Shown here one piece after another: positions 1 to 10,136 of a DNA stretch of 64,000 nucleotides. Where the stretch lies: NCBI GenBank assembly GCA_017303505.1, contig JAFLCP010000012.1:1-64000 (forward strand), given 5' to 3'. The position numbers and the translations under genes are program-made. The notes beneath the pieces were generated by a model. That model searched no databases, had not been told where the DNA came from, and was given only the letters and a program-made list of their open reading frames with translations. The first letter of the stretch is position 1. Each line of letters opens with the position of its first letter. Source of the stretch: Planctomycetota bacterium. GTDB lineage: Bacteria > Planctomycetota > Planctomycetia > Pirellulales > Pirellulaceae.

Positions 1-2125
1 GTTTACGTGACTCCAAATCCAACCCCAAATCGACGACGCGATTCGATAACTTAGCTTGTCCTTCGGCGGAACCAAAAGAAGCGAGCATCGAGTCCGCTGC
101 AACCCAACCGGCTGGCAATGCAAAATCGCCACCTATTTCTGCTTCCATCGAACCGAGGTTATAGAAACTATATACCTCTGATTCCTCGGATATTTTCTTC
201 AAAAGCTCGCCCGCTTTCACTGCCGCCGATACTCGATCATTGGGAGATAATTTTGGGACGGCCACAGGAGCGATCTGCTCCCACAAAGCCTGCATCGCCA
301 TGCTGTCAGTGGGAATGCCTTCCACAACAATGACGTTCTTGATGCCAACCAACGCGCGACGAGCAGGTTCATTTTCGCCCAGTACGACAAGGACTGGAAT
401 TCCATTCCCATACCGAGATTCTGTAATGCGCTGCACCAATTGACTGACCGGCATATCGTTCACTTTGCCGGCGATCACAATGAGCTCATACGGATTTGGT
501 TGATCCAAACCTCGCAGCGTGCCCCGAGCGCTTCCCGATGCAGTCGATTGAAAACCGTATTGAAGCAGTTTGGAGGACACGTCTCCGGACTCGTAGGAAA
601 AACCGCTCACAACGAGAGCACGAGGATACGGGCCAACTCGCAGAAGCTCGACTGCGGTTAGCAATACGCGATGACTGCCCGCATAGGGTGCTTGAGGGTC
701 TAATGTCGAAATCGTCTCGAACGCAGCGTAACGGAGGCCCGGATTACCGTTGCCTGTTGCAGCCGCAATATCTTGCAATACCCATTCCGGCATGCTATCG
801 AGTTGGATGCTGCCTAGCAATTGCAAGGCGCGAACCTGCGAGCCATTCCAACCTCGATCTCGACTCATCCGCAATACGCGGCCCAAAAATTCGCTGGTTA
901 GAACGGTTGAAGGAAACTCGCTGGTAAACTGCTGCATCGCCACATCATCATGATACGAGCCATTGTCTTCGAACGCATTTTGCAATCGAATTGCAACCAA
1001 GGACTCGAGGGTGTCGCCAGGCACTTCGCTCCAACGCAACATACCACGAGCTTCGCGATCTGCTTGCCACCAAAACGCTTTATCAATCGTGACCTGTTTA
1101 CCAGCCAACAATCCATTGGCTTGATCCCATCGCATTACCCAGCGTCGATCGTACGTATTACCTGCATACGATTGAGCTTCCTGAATCAAGCGAGCAATCT
1201 TGTTGCGCATGTATTGATTTGCTTCGGTTTGGTTGGGGACATACCCCAACAAGCGATTGAGTCCTTCGAGCGAAGTCTTCTTCATCGCTTCGGTCGAATC
1301 GCTCCGATTGGTCGCGTTGATCAATGCGGAAGCTGAATCGAATGGCCCAATCTTAGCCAGGACTGCCGTAGCACGTTCTGCGGTAGGCAAATCGGAACCA
1401 ATAATCATGTCTTCCAACATGGCAATACCGCGATCACCGAACTCAAACACAGCGGCCGACAAACCATCAATGTTGCTAACTTCGTCGGTGGCAATCGCTT
1501 TGGCCAGTCTCTGTAAACCTTCGAAGTCCACTTTCAATAGTTCACTTCGCGCTTGTGCTCGTTCGCCAGCCGATTCACTCGACAGGGCAACGATCCACTT
1601 GTCCAATTGCTGGGGTGACCGAGCTTGATGATAGGCGGCGTCCAACACTTCGCGAGCCACAATCTTTTGTTGATCGGTTAGCTCAGGCCGATTGGCGATG
1701 TTCAACCACAAGGCGGAGTCGGTGTTGTCGAGTAGATTGGCCTTTTGTCCTTGATCCCAATTCGCTGCCCGAATCTGATCTAGATAACGGCCTATTTCAT
1801 CGAAGCGTTGAATTCGCGCGAGCCAAACAAATGCTTGACCATATTGCTGCGGCGTCACCAGCTGACTGTCACGAATCGAGAGTACCACCACGTTGGACTC
1901 GTTGTCCTTTACAGCAGTGTTACCTGAAGTTGCATTTTTGGGTGCTGGGGCAGGGGAGGCAGGCGCGTTACCAAAGGGGTCATCTTGGGCCGATGCTCGC
2001 CCGATGGTGAGCAGGCACGACAACGCCAACACACACACCATGCCAAACTTGGAATAGGTGCCGATCGCCGAAGGGATACGGGTACTGCTGCCAGTACGGA
2101 ATTTCACCTGAATTGACAATAACAT
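1..2125 (-). CDS. Secreted HEAT-like repeat protein (partial, C-terminus outside window)
   Basis: The minus strand stays open from about 2125 to base 1, so roughly 700 residues are present and the C-terminus lies outside. The N-terminus carries a Sec-type signal (hydrophobic VCVLALSCLLTIG, then ASA before QDD). The body is alpha-helical, HEAT-like in feel, without catalytic motifs that I recognise. Around base 500 is a segment of alternating strands and helices (ELIVIAGKVND, IPVLVVLGEN) that resembles a degenerate receiver fold. Three starts are possible: ATG 2125, GTG 2107 and ATG 2041. I prefer 2125 because it gives the signal peptide a basic n-region; 2041 would leave none. Large secreted helical-repeat proteins of unknown function are common in planctomycetes. 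Function unknown. Confidence 0.72.
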   Translation of the reverse strand, partial: MLLSIQVKFRTGSSTRIPSAIGTYSKFGMVCVLALSCLLTIGRASAQDDPFGNAPASPAPAPKNATSGNTAVKDNESNVVVLSIRDSQLVTPQQYGQAFVWLARIQRFDEIGRYLDQIRAANWDQGQKANLLDNTDSALWLNIANRPELTDQQKIVAREVLDAAYHQARSPQQLDKWIVALSSESAGERAQARSELLKVDFEGLQRLAKAIATDEVSNIDGLSAAVFEFGDRGIAMLEDMIIGSDLPTAERATAVLAKIGPFDSASALINATNRSDSTEAMKKTSLEGLNRLLGYVPNQTEANQYMRNKIARLIQEAQSYAGNTYDRRWVMRWDQANGLLAGKQVTIDKAFWWQADREARGMLRWSEVPGDTLESLVAIRLQNAFEDNGSYHDDVAMQQFTSEFPSTVLTSEFLGRVLRMSRDRGWNGSQVRALQLLGSIQLDSMPEWVLQDIAAATGNGNPGLRYAAFETISTLDPQAPYAGSHRVLLTAVELLRVGPYPRALVVSGFSYESGDVSSKLLQYGFQSTASGSARGTLRGLDQPNPYELIVIAGKVNDMPVSQLVQRITESRYGNGIPVLVVLGENEPARRALVGIKNVIVVEGIPTDSMAMQALWEQIAPVAVPKLSPNDRVSAAVKAGELLKKISEESEVYSFYNLGSMEAEIGGDFALPAGWVAADSMLASFGSAEGQAKLSNRVVDLGLDLESRK

Positions 2126-2210
2126 TAGCAGCCGAACTTTCAGGTTGGAAAACTAGGTGACAAGAGGTTCCGTCCGCCGATTTCCTTATCCGAATTGATC
2201 CAGTCCAGTC

Positions 2211-3602
2211 TTAGTGTAATCGCTCTTTCCAAGATTGGATCTGTTTTCGTACTTCGTTTGGAGCACTTGATCCATAACTTTGGTAGGCTTGTACGGCCTG
2301 GCGCACCCCCAAAACGGCTCGGAGGGCTCCTAAACCACCCCCCTGAGCCAAATCAGGGCAGGGTCCAAGGAATTCCTCATCCGTTAAAGCGGAAAGCGGA
2401 ACGCCCCTTTTTGAGGCAATGGCAACGTATTCACCGACCAAATGATGGGCACGGCGCTGAGGCATTCCCTGCTTGATCAGGACTTCCATCAACGTGGTTG
2501 CGTCCAAATAACCATATTCGAGACGAGATTCGATCGAAGCCCGATTCAATTCGGCACCTTCGACGATGGGAACAGCCAACTCGAGGCAGGCCTCCACGGT
2601 ATCGAACGCATCAAATAAGGGTGGTTTATCTTCTTGCAAGTCACGGTTGTAAGCGAGCGGCAAACCTTTTATCAACACAATCAAGGTCTGCAAATCACCG
2701 ATCACACGTGCCGACTTGCCGCGAGTTAATTCCAAGGTATCGGGATTTACCTTTTGAGGCATAATCGACGAACCAGTACAAAACTGATGCGGCAAACGAA
2801 TGAAGCCATATTCGACCGTGGACCACAAAATCCACTCTTCGGCCCAGGTCGACAAATGCAGGGCGATCAACGACAACACAAATACGCTTTCGACCGCAAA
2901 ATCTCGATCGCTCGAAATATCAATGCTGTTGGCCGCAACACCCTGAAAATCAAGAGCTTGCGCGGTCCAATGACGGTCGATGGGCAAGGTGGTGCCCGCA
3001 ACAGCTGCCGCCCCTAAGGGACATTGATTGACGCGTTTGCGACAATCGGCTAACCGCTGGCGATCACGCTCCAATTTTTCCACATACGCCAGCCAATAAT
3101 GGGGAGCCAAAACAGGCTGAGCTCGCTGCAAATGTGTGTACGCCGGCAAGACGATATCGAAGTCTCGATCGCACCGGTTAACAAACGCTTGTTGCAGGCG
3201 TTGTAAGGCGACATCGACTCGATCTAACGCTTCACGCACCCACATCCGCAAATCGGTCGAGATCTGATCGTTTCGACTTCGGGCGGTATGCAATTTGCGT
3301 CCCACATCCCCCAGTTTTTGAATCAACTCCTGCTCGATGTGCATATGGATATCTTCCAGCTCCGTTCGGAACGGAAAACTACCCTCATCCAATTTAGCCA
3401 AGATCTCACCGAGGCCGCGTTCAATCGCCTGCAGTTCCTCTTCGGTGAGAATTCCCTGGCGTTTGAGCATGGCGGCGTGCGCCAAAGATCCGCGAATATC
3501 TTGGGAATACAGTCGATGATCGAAGCTGATGCTTTCGGAAAACTTTTCCAAGCGTTTGTCGGTTGCAGCCTGAAAAACGCCACTCCGGGATGGTGTCGCC
3601 AA
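2211..3602 (-). CDS. argH: Argininosuccinate lyase
   Basis: Last step of arginine synthesis: cleaves argininosuccinate into arginine and fumarate, as a cytoplasmic homotetramer. At 463 residues it has the usual length. The fumarase/aspartase-superfamily signature is present as GSSIMPQKVNPD, with the mobile-loop catalytic serine; the family usually has KKNPD, so V replaces the second K. The substrate-binding block HTARSRNDQISTDLRMW and the THLQRAQP block are intact. The start appears to be TTG at 3602, giving MATPSRSGVFQ, which fits family N-termini; no strong Shine-Dalgarno is seen. It stands alone, divergent from sthA and without other arg genes nearby. Confidence 0.96.
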   Translation of the reverse strand: MATPSRSGVFQAATDKRLEKFSESISFDHRLYSQDIRGSLAHAAMLKRQGILTEEELQAIERGLGEILAKLDEGSFPFRTELEDIHMHIEQELIQKLGDVGRKLHTARSRNDQISTDLRMWVREALDRVDVALQRLQQAFVNRCDRDFDIVLPAYTHLQRAQPVLAPHYWLAYVEKLERDRQRLADCRKRVNQCPLGAAAVAGTTLPIDRHWTAQALDFQGVAANSIDISSDRDFAVESVFVLSLIALHLSTWAEEWILWSTVEYGFIRLPHQFCTGSSIMPQKVNPDTLELTRGKSARVIGDLQTLIVLIKGLPLAYNRDLQEDKPPLFDAFDTVEACLELAVPIVEGAELNRASIESRLEYGYLDATTLMEVLIKQGMPQRRAHHLVGEYVAIASKRGVPLSALTDEEFLGPCPDLAQGGGLGALRAVLGVRQAVQAYQSYGSSAPNEVRKQIQSWKERLH

Positions 3603-3915
3603 ATTCGTAAAACCCGTCTCTTATTTCCTAGATTGACCCAATGCCTATGGGGCATGATCCTAGGCAGATGCGCCCTAAGATGTCAACTTACCGAGCGGCC
3701 AGAATGCCTGGAAATTAGGCAAATTAACCGCCCGATTGCCCGTTCCTCGAACAACCGCCACACGCAGCCGCCGTTTGCCCTCAAATTCGGCACAAAACAC
3801 CCAACCCAACGATTTTTACCAAACCGAAATATTTCACACCCAACGGTCGATTCATGAAGCGTTACGCAATCCGCGCCGCTTTTGCGTTGACCTCGAACTT
3901 GCTGGAGCTTTTTTC
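3603..3915. other. Intergenic region between argH and sthA
   Basis: This 313-base divergent spacer must hold the promoters of both argH and sthA. Reading frames extending sthA upstream exist but lack family similarity. I see no convincing promoter hexamers; the only structure is a weak ATGCC / GGCAT inverted repeat near 3640-3655. Confidence 0.5.
3904..3907 (+). promoter_or_regulatory. Shine-Dalgarno of sthA
   Basis: GGAG lies 8 bases before the ATG at 3916. It settles the start there rather than at the in-frame ATG 180 bases upstream. Confidence 0.7.
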
Positions 3916-5304
3916 ATGTATTCGAACGAGTATGACGTCATCGTGATTGGCACAGGCCCCGGCGGCGAAGGGGCAGCCATGCAGGCGGCCAAAAACGGTA
4001 AACGTGTGGCGGTGATCGAAAAATATCATCGCATCGGCGGTGGATGCACGCACTGGGGCACCATCCCCAGCAAGGCTTTGCGTTTTGCCATCTACAGTGT
4101 TATGGAATCGATGAACAATCCGATTCTCAAAGAATCAGGTGGACGAGGGCGGTCGGTTTCGTTCGGCCAACTTCGCGCCAGCAGTCGCTCGATCATCTCC
4201 AAGCAAGAATCGATGCGTCAAACTTTTTACGATCGCAACGGTGTGCCAGTGATCCAAGGTCACGCCCGCTTTATCGACGCCAATACTATTGAAGTAGACG
4301 GCGATGTGCAAATTCGTGGCAAGTTCATCGTCATAGCGAGTGGTTCACGCCCCTATCGTCCCGATGGCGTTGATTTTAATCATCCCCGCATTTTTGACAG
4401 CGATACCATTCTCGATCTTCAAACCAACCCACAGTCGATCACCGTTTATGGTGCAGGGGTTATCGGTTGTGAATATGCCTCAATGTTTCGCAACCTTGGC
4501 ATCAAAGTCAACCTCGTCAACACCCGCGAAAAACTGTTGGAGTTCCTCGACGACGAAATCATCGACGCGCTCAGTTATCACATGCGCGACCAAGGAATTT
4601 TGTTGCGACATAACGAAACCATGTCCAAAATCGAAGGGCACTCTGATGGTGTAGTGCTCTCGCTGGAAAGCGGTAAACAACTCAAGACCGATATCTTGCT
4701 CTGGGCAAACGGCCGCAGCGGCAACACCGAAGATTTGGGGCTTGAAAAAATCGGCGTCGCCCCGAATCGACGTGGCCAAATTGTGGTCAATGAAAATTTC
4801 CAAACTGCATGTCCCAACGTCTATGCCGTCGGCGACGTCATTGGCTTTCCATCGCTCGCCAGTGCAGCCTACATGCAAGGTCGAGCTGCCGCCACACATT
4901 TCCTCGGCGAAGTTACCTCTTTGCTCGCTCTGCAAAATGTCCCCACCGGTATTTATACCAGCCCTGAAATCAGCTCCATCGGCAAAACCGAGCGTGAACT
5001 TACCGAAGCCAAAATTCCATATGAAGTGGGGCATTCCCAATTCAAGAGTTTAGCCCGCGCACAAATTACTGGTCGGGCAATTGGCATGCTCAAAATTCTC
5101 TTCCATCGCGAAACCCTAGAAATCCTCGGCGTACATTGCTTTGGCCCCAACGCTGCTGAGATTATTCACATCGGACAAGCGATCATGAATCAGCCCGGCA
5201 AAAATAACACACTCGAGTACTTCTTCAATACAACATTCAACTATCCTACGATGGCTGAAGCCTATCGCGTTGCCGCTTTGAATGGTTACAACCGACTCTT
5301 TTAA
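3916..5304 (+). CDS. sthA: Soluble pyridine nucleotide transhydrogenase
   Basis: FAD flavoprotein of the pyridine nucleotide-disulfide oxidoreductase family that moves hydride between NADPH and NAD+ in the cytoplasm, adjusting the two pools. The 462 residues match E. coli SthA closely in length. Motifs in order: FAD-binding [13 protein letters not shown] near residue 10, [16 protein letters not shown] near residue 40, NAD(P)-binding [12 protein letters not shown] near 180, and the FAD-contact [13 protein letters not shown] near 300. The [15 protein letters not shown] block lacks the second redox cysteine of lipoamide dehydrogenase and glutathione reductase, which is the SthA hallmark. ATG 3916 is preceded by GGAG. 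The gene converges on the diguanylate cyclase and the two TAA stops overlap at 5301-5304. Confidence 0.94.
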   Translation: MYSNEYDVIVIGTGPGGEGAAMQAAKNGKRVAVIEKYHRIGGGCTHWGTIPSKALRFAIYSVMESMNNPILKESGGRGRSVSFGQLRASSRSIISKQESMRQTFYDRNGVPVIQGHARFIDANTIEVDGDVQIRGKFIVIASGSRPYRPDGVDFNHPRIFDSDTILDLQTNPQSITVYGAGVIGCEYASMFRNLGIKVNLVNTREKLLEFLDDEIIDALSYHMRDQGILLRHNETMSKIEGHSDGVVLSLESGKQLKTDILLWANGRSGNTEDLGLEKIGVAPNRRGQIVVNENFQTACPNVYAVGDVIGFPSLASAAYMQGRAAATHFLGEVTSLLALQNVPTGIYTSPEISSIGKTERELTEAKIPYEVGHSQFKSLARAQITGRAIGMLKILFHRETLEILGVHCFGPNAAEIIHIGQAIMNQPGKNNTLEYFFNTTFNYPTMAEAYRVAALNGYNRLF

Positions 5305-6647
5305 TGATGAGATAGATAGTGCGACGGAATCGTTTTGTATTCCACTCGATTCCGTCCGCTGTTCTTCGCTAAGTAGAGCAGCTTGTCGGCGTTGTCGAGT
5401 GCTTCTTGCAATGAATCGGCTGGTTGATTGGTCACTCCAAAACTAGCCGTTACTTGCAACGGCACACCGTTGAATAAGAACGGCTCTGAAGCAATGCGTT
5501 GTCGCAAAGCCTCGAAGCACTCACGCATGCCCTCTTCTGACATATTCACCATCAAGATGGCGAACTCTTCTCCACCGATTCGAGCCACTACATCCGTTTT
5601 GCGGAAACGCTTGCCTAAGATGTCAGCAACTCTTCGCAATACAACGTTCCCTGCTTCATGCCCAAAGGTATCGTTGATCGCTTTGAAATGATCGATGTCG
5701 ACCATAGCCACGGAAAGCGCAATTTGACCGCGCTGCATCGATGCATACAGCTTGTTACCCACATCGAACAAAAAGCGACGATTATGCATTCCGGTGAGAT
5801 GATCTCGCGTTGCCGCATTCGTCAAACGATCGATCATATCCACCGAGCGGGCAATATTGATCACACGGCAATAAAACTCTTCGACAGGGAACGGCACCAT
5901 CAAAAAATCATTGGCACCACTTTTCAAAAAGCCCTGCGCGGTCGACCAATCGCCCATTTCAGAAAGACCGAGAATGGCAAGACTTTCGTGATCGTGACTT
6001 GAACGTAAACATCGAATTACTTCTTCACCAGACATTGCCCCTAGGTGCGACCCAACCACTGCAATCCTAAAGTCTCGACGGTCATCCAATAATCGCAAGG
6101 CTTCCGCAATACATGAAACAACCTGAACTCCGAAGCGATAGACACGTAGCAACTGCAGCAGACGCTCTCGCTCTTCCGTTTCTGGATACAAGACCAACAC
6201 TCGCTGCCGTTGGTTATCGCGAATACGATTTACGAATTCGACCAATCGAAACAAACCAGCGGGACTATCTCGATCGATGACATCGACACGGTTAGGAATA
6301 TCGACTGATGTTTGAATCAAGCCCTGGCCGCGCACTACAACGCTATGCCCCAGACCAAGGATAGGAATCCCCGATTGTACCAAGCGTTTTTTTCGTTCGC
6401 AGGTCAGCAAGGCTAATTGAGATTCCTCAATGAGCAGGCACATCGTTGACTCCGTCAACCAATGCTCATTGGCGAAAAGATCATCCAGATCGCTGACCTC
6501 AACAGCCGCGATCCCTTCGATTGCATGGAGCTCGCGGATCGCCAATTTGCGAAACCATGCCGAATCGTCGACAAGAACCACTCGGTGCGTCACGGCAACA
6601 GCAGCTTGTGCATCTTCATTTTGGGTTATCGCAGGTTTGAGCGTCAC
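5301..6647 (-). CDS. Two-receiver diguanylate cyclase (REC-REC-GGDEF)
   Basis: Predicted to make cyclic di-GMP from two GTP. The layout resembles PleD: receiver-like domain 1 (about residues 15-130), receiver-like domain 2 (about 150-265) and GGDEF domain (about 275-440). The active-site loop is GGEEF within [11 protein letters not shown], and RKTD upstream is the RxxD inhibitory site, so product inhibition is expected. Receiver 1 starts with the acidic pair in [12 protein letters not shown], but the strand that should carry the phospho-acceptor reads CLLIEESQ; receiver 2 reads [13 protein letters not shown]. Neither shows a canonical Asp. The start is GTG 6647 with GGGGAGG at 6657-6663; a TTG 21 bases upstream would swallow that site. 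No histidine kinase is adjacent. Confidence 0.9.
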   Translation of the reverse strand: MTLKPAITQNEDAQAAVAVTHRVVLVDDSAWFRKLAIRELHAIEGIAAVEVSDLDDLFANEHWLTESTMCLLIEESQLALLTCERKKRLVQSGIPILGLGHSVVVRGQGLIQTSVDIPNRVDVIDRDSPAGLFRLVEFVNRIRDNQRQRVLVLYPETEERERLLQLLRVYRFGVQVVSCIAEALRLLDDRRDFRIAVVGSHLGAMSGEEVIRCLRSSHDHESLAILGLSEMGDWSTAQGFLKSGANDFLMVPFPVEEFYCRVINIARSVDMIDRLTNAATRDHLTGMHNRRFLFDVGNKLYASMQRGQIALSVAMVDIDHFKAINDTFGHEAGNVVLRRVADILGKRFRKTDVVARIGGEEFAILMVNMSEEGMRECFEALRQRIASEPFLFNGVPLQVTASFGVTNQPADSLQEALDNADKLLYLAKNSGRNRVEYKTIPSHYLSHH

Positions 6648-6656
6648 AGGTAGATT

Positions 6657-6663
6657 CCTCCCC
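6657..6663 (-). promoter_or_regulatory. Shine-Dalgarno of the diguanylate cyclase
   Basis: On the minus strand this reads GGGGAGG, 9 bases before the GTG at 6647. It argues for that GTG as the start. Confidence 0.65.
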
Positions 6664-6773
6664 AGCAATACTACCTTAATATTCTTCCGGGGAATGAAAG
6701 AATTTGTAAAGTTTTTTCCTGAAAAAACTTGGCGCGCACTGTCACTAAAATTGTGGAAAACAACGTTTTTCCA

Positions 6774-7559
6774 TTAGGCCAGTGGCTGACAGATAAAGAT
6801 TCGGATGAGCGGCTTGTGATCGTGCAGATCAATCCATACAACCTTCACATCCCAACCTTTTTGCGCCATCCAAGGTGCAAATTTTTCACCGGTATAACGC
6901 GGGGGTTCACTGAAGAAAACCACGCCGCCGGGAGCTAGGTGTTCTTTGGCGGTATCCATCAATGCGTCCCAAGCCAGTGGCTCATACAGGACATCGGAAC
7001 CTGCGATGATGTCGAACTGCTCGCCCGCAAATTTATCAACGCCCCAACGGAGTCGTCGAATACGGGTCCGATGTCGAACGGGCCAGGCATGAATCTGAGC
7101 CACCAAAAGTGCATTGCCAACGGAATCCGATAGTGTGACTTCCGCCCCCATCATCGCGGCGGCGATCCCCATTGCACCTTGACCACATCCCACTTCCAGC
7201 AACCGCTTACCCTCAATACCAAGCGATTGAAGATGCAACACTAACCCTCGATAAGCGCGCCACAACGAAGCCCAAAACGGATCCGCTTCTGCAATCGAAA
7301 GGTCCTTGCGTTCGACGGATTTTTCCAACACGGTTTCGGGACGCAAGACCTCTGTCCACGGATAGTCGGCTTGGTCTCCCAAGGGAACCGTGGTACGGCG
7401 CATCTCAAACCGCCGACTCATTCGTCCCCACAAGCGAAACCAGTCAGCGCGGTCGGCTGCCGTCTCCAGTGGGGCAGGGGAGTTCGAAATGGCCATCGAA
7501 TCGGGAGGGGGAGGGAAAGCGATTCGCGAATTTCGATTCAGTAATTGCACATCGTCCAT
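6774..7559 (-). CDS. Class I SAM-dependent methyltransferase
   Basis: Predicted methyltransferase of 261 residues with the Rossmann-fold motif I LLEVGCGQGAMGIAAAMMGA near residue 120, an acidic motif II (VTLSDS) and motif IV IIAGSDVLYEP. The VLRPETVLEKS... WRAYRGL lead-in and the SDVLYEP motif resemble the METTL / NNMT-like group of lysine or small-molecule methyltransferases. The substrate cannot be told. The start at 7559 is chosen as the longest ATG; an internal ATG at 7496 is also possible because the first 21 residues look like a disordered leader. It lies between the GGDEF gene and fusA, all on the same strand, but the fusA terminator separates it from fusA. Confidence 0.82.
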   Translation of the reverse strand: MDDVQLLNRNSRIAFPPPPDSMAISNSPAPLETAADRADWFRLWGRMSRRFEMRRTTVPLGDQADYPWTEVLRPETVLEKSVERKDLSIAEADPFWASLWRAYRGLVLHLQSLGIEGKRLLEVGCGQGAMGIAAAMMGAEVTLSDSVGNALLVAQIHAWPVRHRTRIRRLRWGVDKFAGEQFDIIAGSDVLYEPLAWDALMDTAKEHLAPGGVVFFSEPPRYTGEKFAPWMAQKGWDVKVVWIDLHDHKPLIRIFICQPLA

Positions 7560-7596
7560 TTCGAAATTGCCGTAGAAACCAATGCCGTTGAGACAT

Positions 7597-7634
7597 AAAA
7601 AAACTGCGCTTCAAAACAGTGTTCTGAAGCGCAG
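7597..7634 (-). terminator. Rho-independent terminator of fusA
   Basis: CTGCGCTTCA (7604-7613) pairs with TGAAGCGCAG (7625-7634), extendable to 15 bp with one mismatch. On the minus strand the stem is followed by seven T (7597-7603). It lies 38 bases past the fusA stop. Confidence 0.9.
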
Positions 7635-7671
7635 CTCATTGCTACTTAGCTATTGAGTACTTCGAAAAAGG

Positions 7672-9759
7672 TTAGCGGCTAGCAGCCAACTGGCGCTTCT
7701 TCTCAGCGATAACTTCTTCTTGAACGCTCATTGGCGTCTTGCGATAGGTTGCCAATTCCATGGTAAAGGTACCACGGCCTTGGGTCATACTTCGCAAGTC
7801 GGTCGAATAGCCGAAGGTTTCAGCCAAAGGCAATTCGCAAGAGATGTAGGAGATGCCATCGCGTGCATCGGTCTGGGTAACCAAACCGCGGCGGCTGATG
7901 ACGTCACCCACCACTGGACCGTTGAAGTTTTCTGGGCACTCGATTTCGACCTTCATGATCGGTTCCAACAATACTGGCTTAGCTTCTCGCATGGTTTGGC
8001 GGAAACAATCGCAAGCACAGATATAGAACGCACGTTCCGAAGAGTCCACATCGTGGTAGCTACCGTCATTCAAATCGATTCGTACACCCACAACAGGGAA
8101 TTCAGCCAATGGACCTTTGCTGAGCGAATCGCGGAAGCCTTTTTCCACAGGAGGAACAAACTGCTTTGGAATACGACCACCGACAATGTGCTCTTCAAAT
8201 TCGAAAGCTGCCTCGCCTTCGGATGGGATAGGTGACAGTGTGCCCTTGATATGAGCGAACTGACCCGAACCACCAGATTGCTTCTTGTGTTTGTAATCGA
8301 AATCGACCTTTTCCGATGGAGCTTCACGGTAGCTCACCTTAGGTGCACCCACATTAACTTCCACTTTGTACTCGCGACGCATACGTTCGACATAAATGTC
8401 CAAATGCAATTCGCCCATCCCGCAGATGATCGTTTCGCTCGTTTCTTCATCGTTGAAGACACGGAACGTAGGATCTTCTTTGCGGAAACGGGCCAATGCC
8501 TTGCCCATTTTATCGGCGTCTGCACGGCTAGCAGGTGTCACCGCAACCTTGATAACTGGCTCTGGAACGAACATCGATTCCAAAGTGCAATAATCGCGCT
8601 CGTTGGAGTAGGTTTCCCCGGTGGCACAATCGATACCCATGATGGCAACGATGTCACCAGCTTCTGCGACATCCACTTCTTCACGTTTGTCAGCATGCAT
8701 ACGAACGATACGGCTGAAGCGTTCTTTTCGGCCAGTGCGTTGGTTGACATACATTTCACCCTTCTCGATTTTACCTTGGTAAACTCGCATAAAGGTCAAC
8801 TGTCCAAACGGATCTTCTACGATCTTAAATGCCATACCTACCAGCGGAGCATTTGGGTCTGGCTTAAGAACGATCTTTTGGGTTTCGTCACCAACCTTCT
8901 TAGCGCTGATCTCGCGATCCAGCGGGCTTGGCAAATAACGCTCCACCGAATCCAACAGCAACTGAACACCCTTGTTCTTGTAAGCCGAGCCAACAAGCAC
9001 AGGAGTCATACCTTGCTGCTGAGTCGCTTGACGAATCACTTTGTGAATCAACTCTTCGCTGACTTCTTCTTCGCTGAGAAGCTTTTCCATCATCTCGTCG
9101 CTATACATCGACAAGCCTTCCAACATGGCACCGCGGCTCTCTTGAGCTTCTTCCAACATGTCAGCCGGAATGTCAACTTCCTTAACGAATTCGCCGTCAC
9201 GGCCGTCGAAGTTGTATGCCTTCATCTTGATCAAATCGATCACACCAGCGAAAGTTTCACCAGCCCCGATAGGCAACTGGATCATGATCGCATCGGTGTT
9301 CAACTTTTCTTTCATCTGTGCCACAACGCGACGAGCATCTGCACCGGTTCGGTCCATCTTGTTGATGAACGCCAAACGGGGAACGTTGTAACGACGCATC
9401 TGGCGATCCACGGTCAACGACTGGCTTTGAACGCCACCCACAGCGCACAAAACCAAAACCGCACCGTCAAGAACGCGAAGCGAACGTTCCACTTCGATGG
9501 TAAAGTCCACGTGACCGGGAGTGTCAATCAAGTTGATGGTGGTGTCGTGCCAATGCACTTGGGTAGCAGCCGAGGTAATGGTAATACCACGCTCTTTTTC
9601 CAAATCCATGTAGTCCATGGTAGCGCCGTCGCCGCCACCCTTCACTTCTTCGATCTTATGGATACGGCCTGAGTAGAATAAGATGCGCTCGCTGAGAGTC
9701 GTTTTACCCGAGTCAATGTGAGCGCTGATACCGATGTTACGAATTTTCGCCAGATCCAT
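7672..9759 (-). CDS. fusA: Translation elongation factor G
   Basis: GTPase that drives ribosomal translocation and, with RRF, ribosome recycling. The 695 residues show G1 AHIDSGKTT, the switch region [13 protein letters not shown]3 DTPGHVDF and G4 NKMD, followed by the domain II-V blocks of EF-G (for example [10 protein letters not shown] and the domain V block [14 protein letters not shown]). GKTT preceded by AHID and the [14 protein letters not shown] segment after G1 place it with the spirochaete/mitochondria-like EF-G branch rather than the E. coli type; that is an impression, not a tree. AGGTGG at 9765-9770 sits 5 bases from ATG 9759, favouring it over the GTG at 9768. No rpsL/rpsG/tuf operon is present, so the gene is transcribed alone, with its own terminator. 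Codon use is strongly biased toward GGT, AAC and CGT, as in highly expressed genes. Confidence 0.97.
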   Translation of the reverse strand: MDLAKIRNIGISAHIDSGKTTLSERILFYSGRIHKIEEVKGGGDGATMDYMDLEKERGITITSAATQVHWHDTTINLIDTPGHVDFTIEVERSLRVLDGAVLVLCAVGGVQSQSLTVDRQMRRYNVPRLAFINKMDRTGADARRVVAQMKEKLNTDAIMIQLPIGAGETFAGVIDLIKMKAYNFDGRDGEFVKEVDIPADMLEEAQESRGAMLEGLSMYSDEMMEKLLSEEEVSEELIHKVIRQATQQQGMTPVLVGSAYKNKGVQLLLDSVERYLPSPLDREISAKKVGDETQKIVLKPDPNAPLVGMAFKIVEDPFGQLTFMRVYQGKIEKGEMYVNQRTGRKERFSRIVRMHADKREEVDVAEAGDIVAIMGIDCATGETYSNERDYCTLESMFVPEPVIKVAVTPASRADADKMGKALARFRKEDPTFRVFNDEETSETIICGMGELHLDIYVERMRREYKVEVNVGAPKVSYREAPSEKVDFDYKHKKQSGGSGQFAHIKGTLSPIPSEGEAAFEFEEHIVGGRIPKQFVPPVEKGFRDSLSKGPLAEFPVVGVRIDLNDGSYHDVDSSERAFYICACDCFRQTMREAKPVLLEPIMKVEIECPENFNGPVVGDVISRRGLVTQTDARDGISYISCELPLAETFGYSTDLRSMTQGRGTFTMELATYRKTPMSVQEEVIAEKKRQLAASR

Positions 9760-10136
9760 AAAAACCACCTAAAAACGATACAAAAACCTACAGTTTGTTA
9801 TTTCCACACCGACTCGATTCCTCAGAGGGGAATCAGTCGCCAAGGCTCTCGAAGAGGCATTCCGAAAGATGGAATTCCGATAGTTGGCAATCCGAAATTT
9901 GGCGTTCTCCGATGTGGAACGAGACCGCTTAAAGCCTCGTACTATGAAGACCCATCATTCGGGGTTCCGTTCGCCAGAACACCACCGCTTGCCAGAATGC
10001 CACCGCCTATATCTTCTCCGACAAATGAAATCTCGTGATATCTTAGCGAGTTTTCCTTATCGCGAAAGAGCAAAACCCCCCCTGACCAGATTGCGAATTC
10101 GGCTGGGATGAGCTATGAATGGCCCAAAAACATGAA
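9760..10136. other. Intergenic region upstream of fusA with short repeats
   Basis: About 380 bases between fusA and the next minus-strand gene. It must contain the fusA promoter. It holds the 15-bp tandem array at 9856-9915 and a pair of imperfect 18-bp repeats near 9969-10005 (CGCCAGAACACCACCG followed by CTTGCCAGAATGCCACCG). An open plus-strand frame crosses the array but has no protein-like features beyond it. Confidence 0.6.
9856..9915. repeat. Four degenerate 15-bp tandem repeats
   Basis: Units start at 9856, 9871, 9886 and 9901: GGCATTCCGAAAGAT, GGAATTCCGATAGTT, GGCAATCCGAAATTT, GGCGTTCTCCGATGT. The shared core is GGmaTTCCGAaa. The array sits about 100 bases upstream of the fusA start. 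Confidence 0.8.

Noticed and set aside
118..2010. Several plus-strand open frames of 70-150 codons across the first 2 kb
   Set aside because: They overlap the long open minus-strand frame of the secreted HEAT-like protein, which has a signal peptide and protein-like composition. The plus frames do not.
3736..3915. An in-frame upstream extension of sthA
   Set aside because: Family alignment and the GGAG at 3904 place the start at 3916. The 60 added residues have no similarity.
8251..9672. A long open frame on the plus strand opposite fusA (over 470 codons)
   Set aside because: It lies entirely inside the fusA coding region on the other strand and mirrors its codon bias. The translation lacks any recognisable domain, so it is a shadow frame.
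9718..10038. Plus-strand open frame through the 15-bp repeats, reading GIPKDGIPIVGNPKFG
   Set aside because: The repeat is a multiple of three so it stays open, which explains the frame. There is no ribosome-binding site and the rest is not protein-like; the promoter region of fusA is a better reading.
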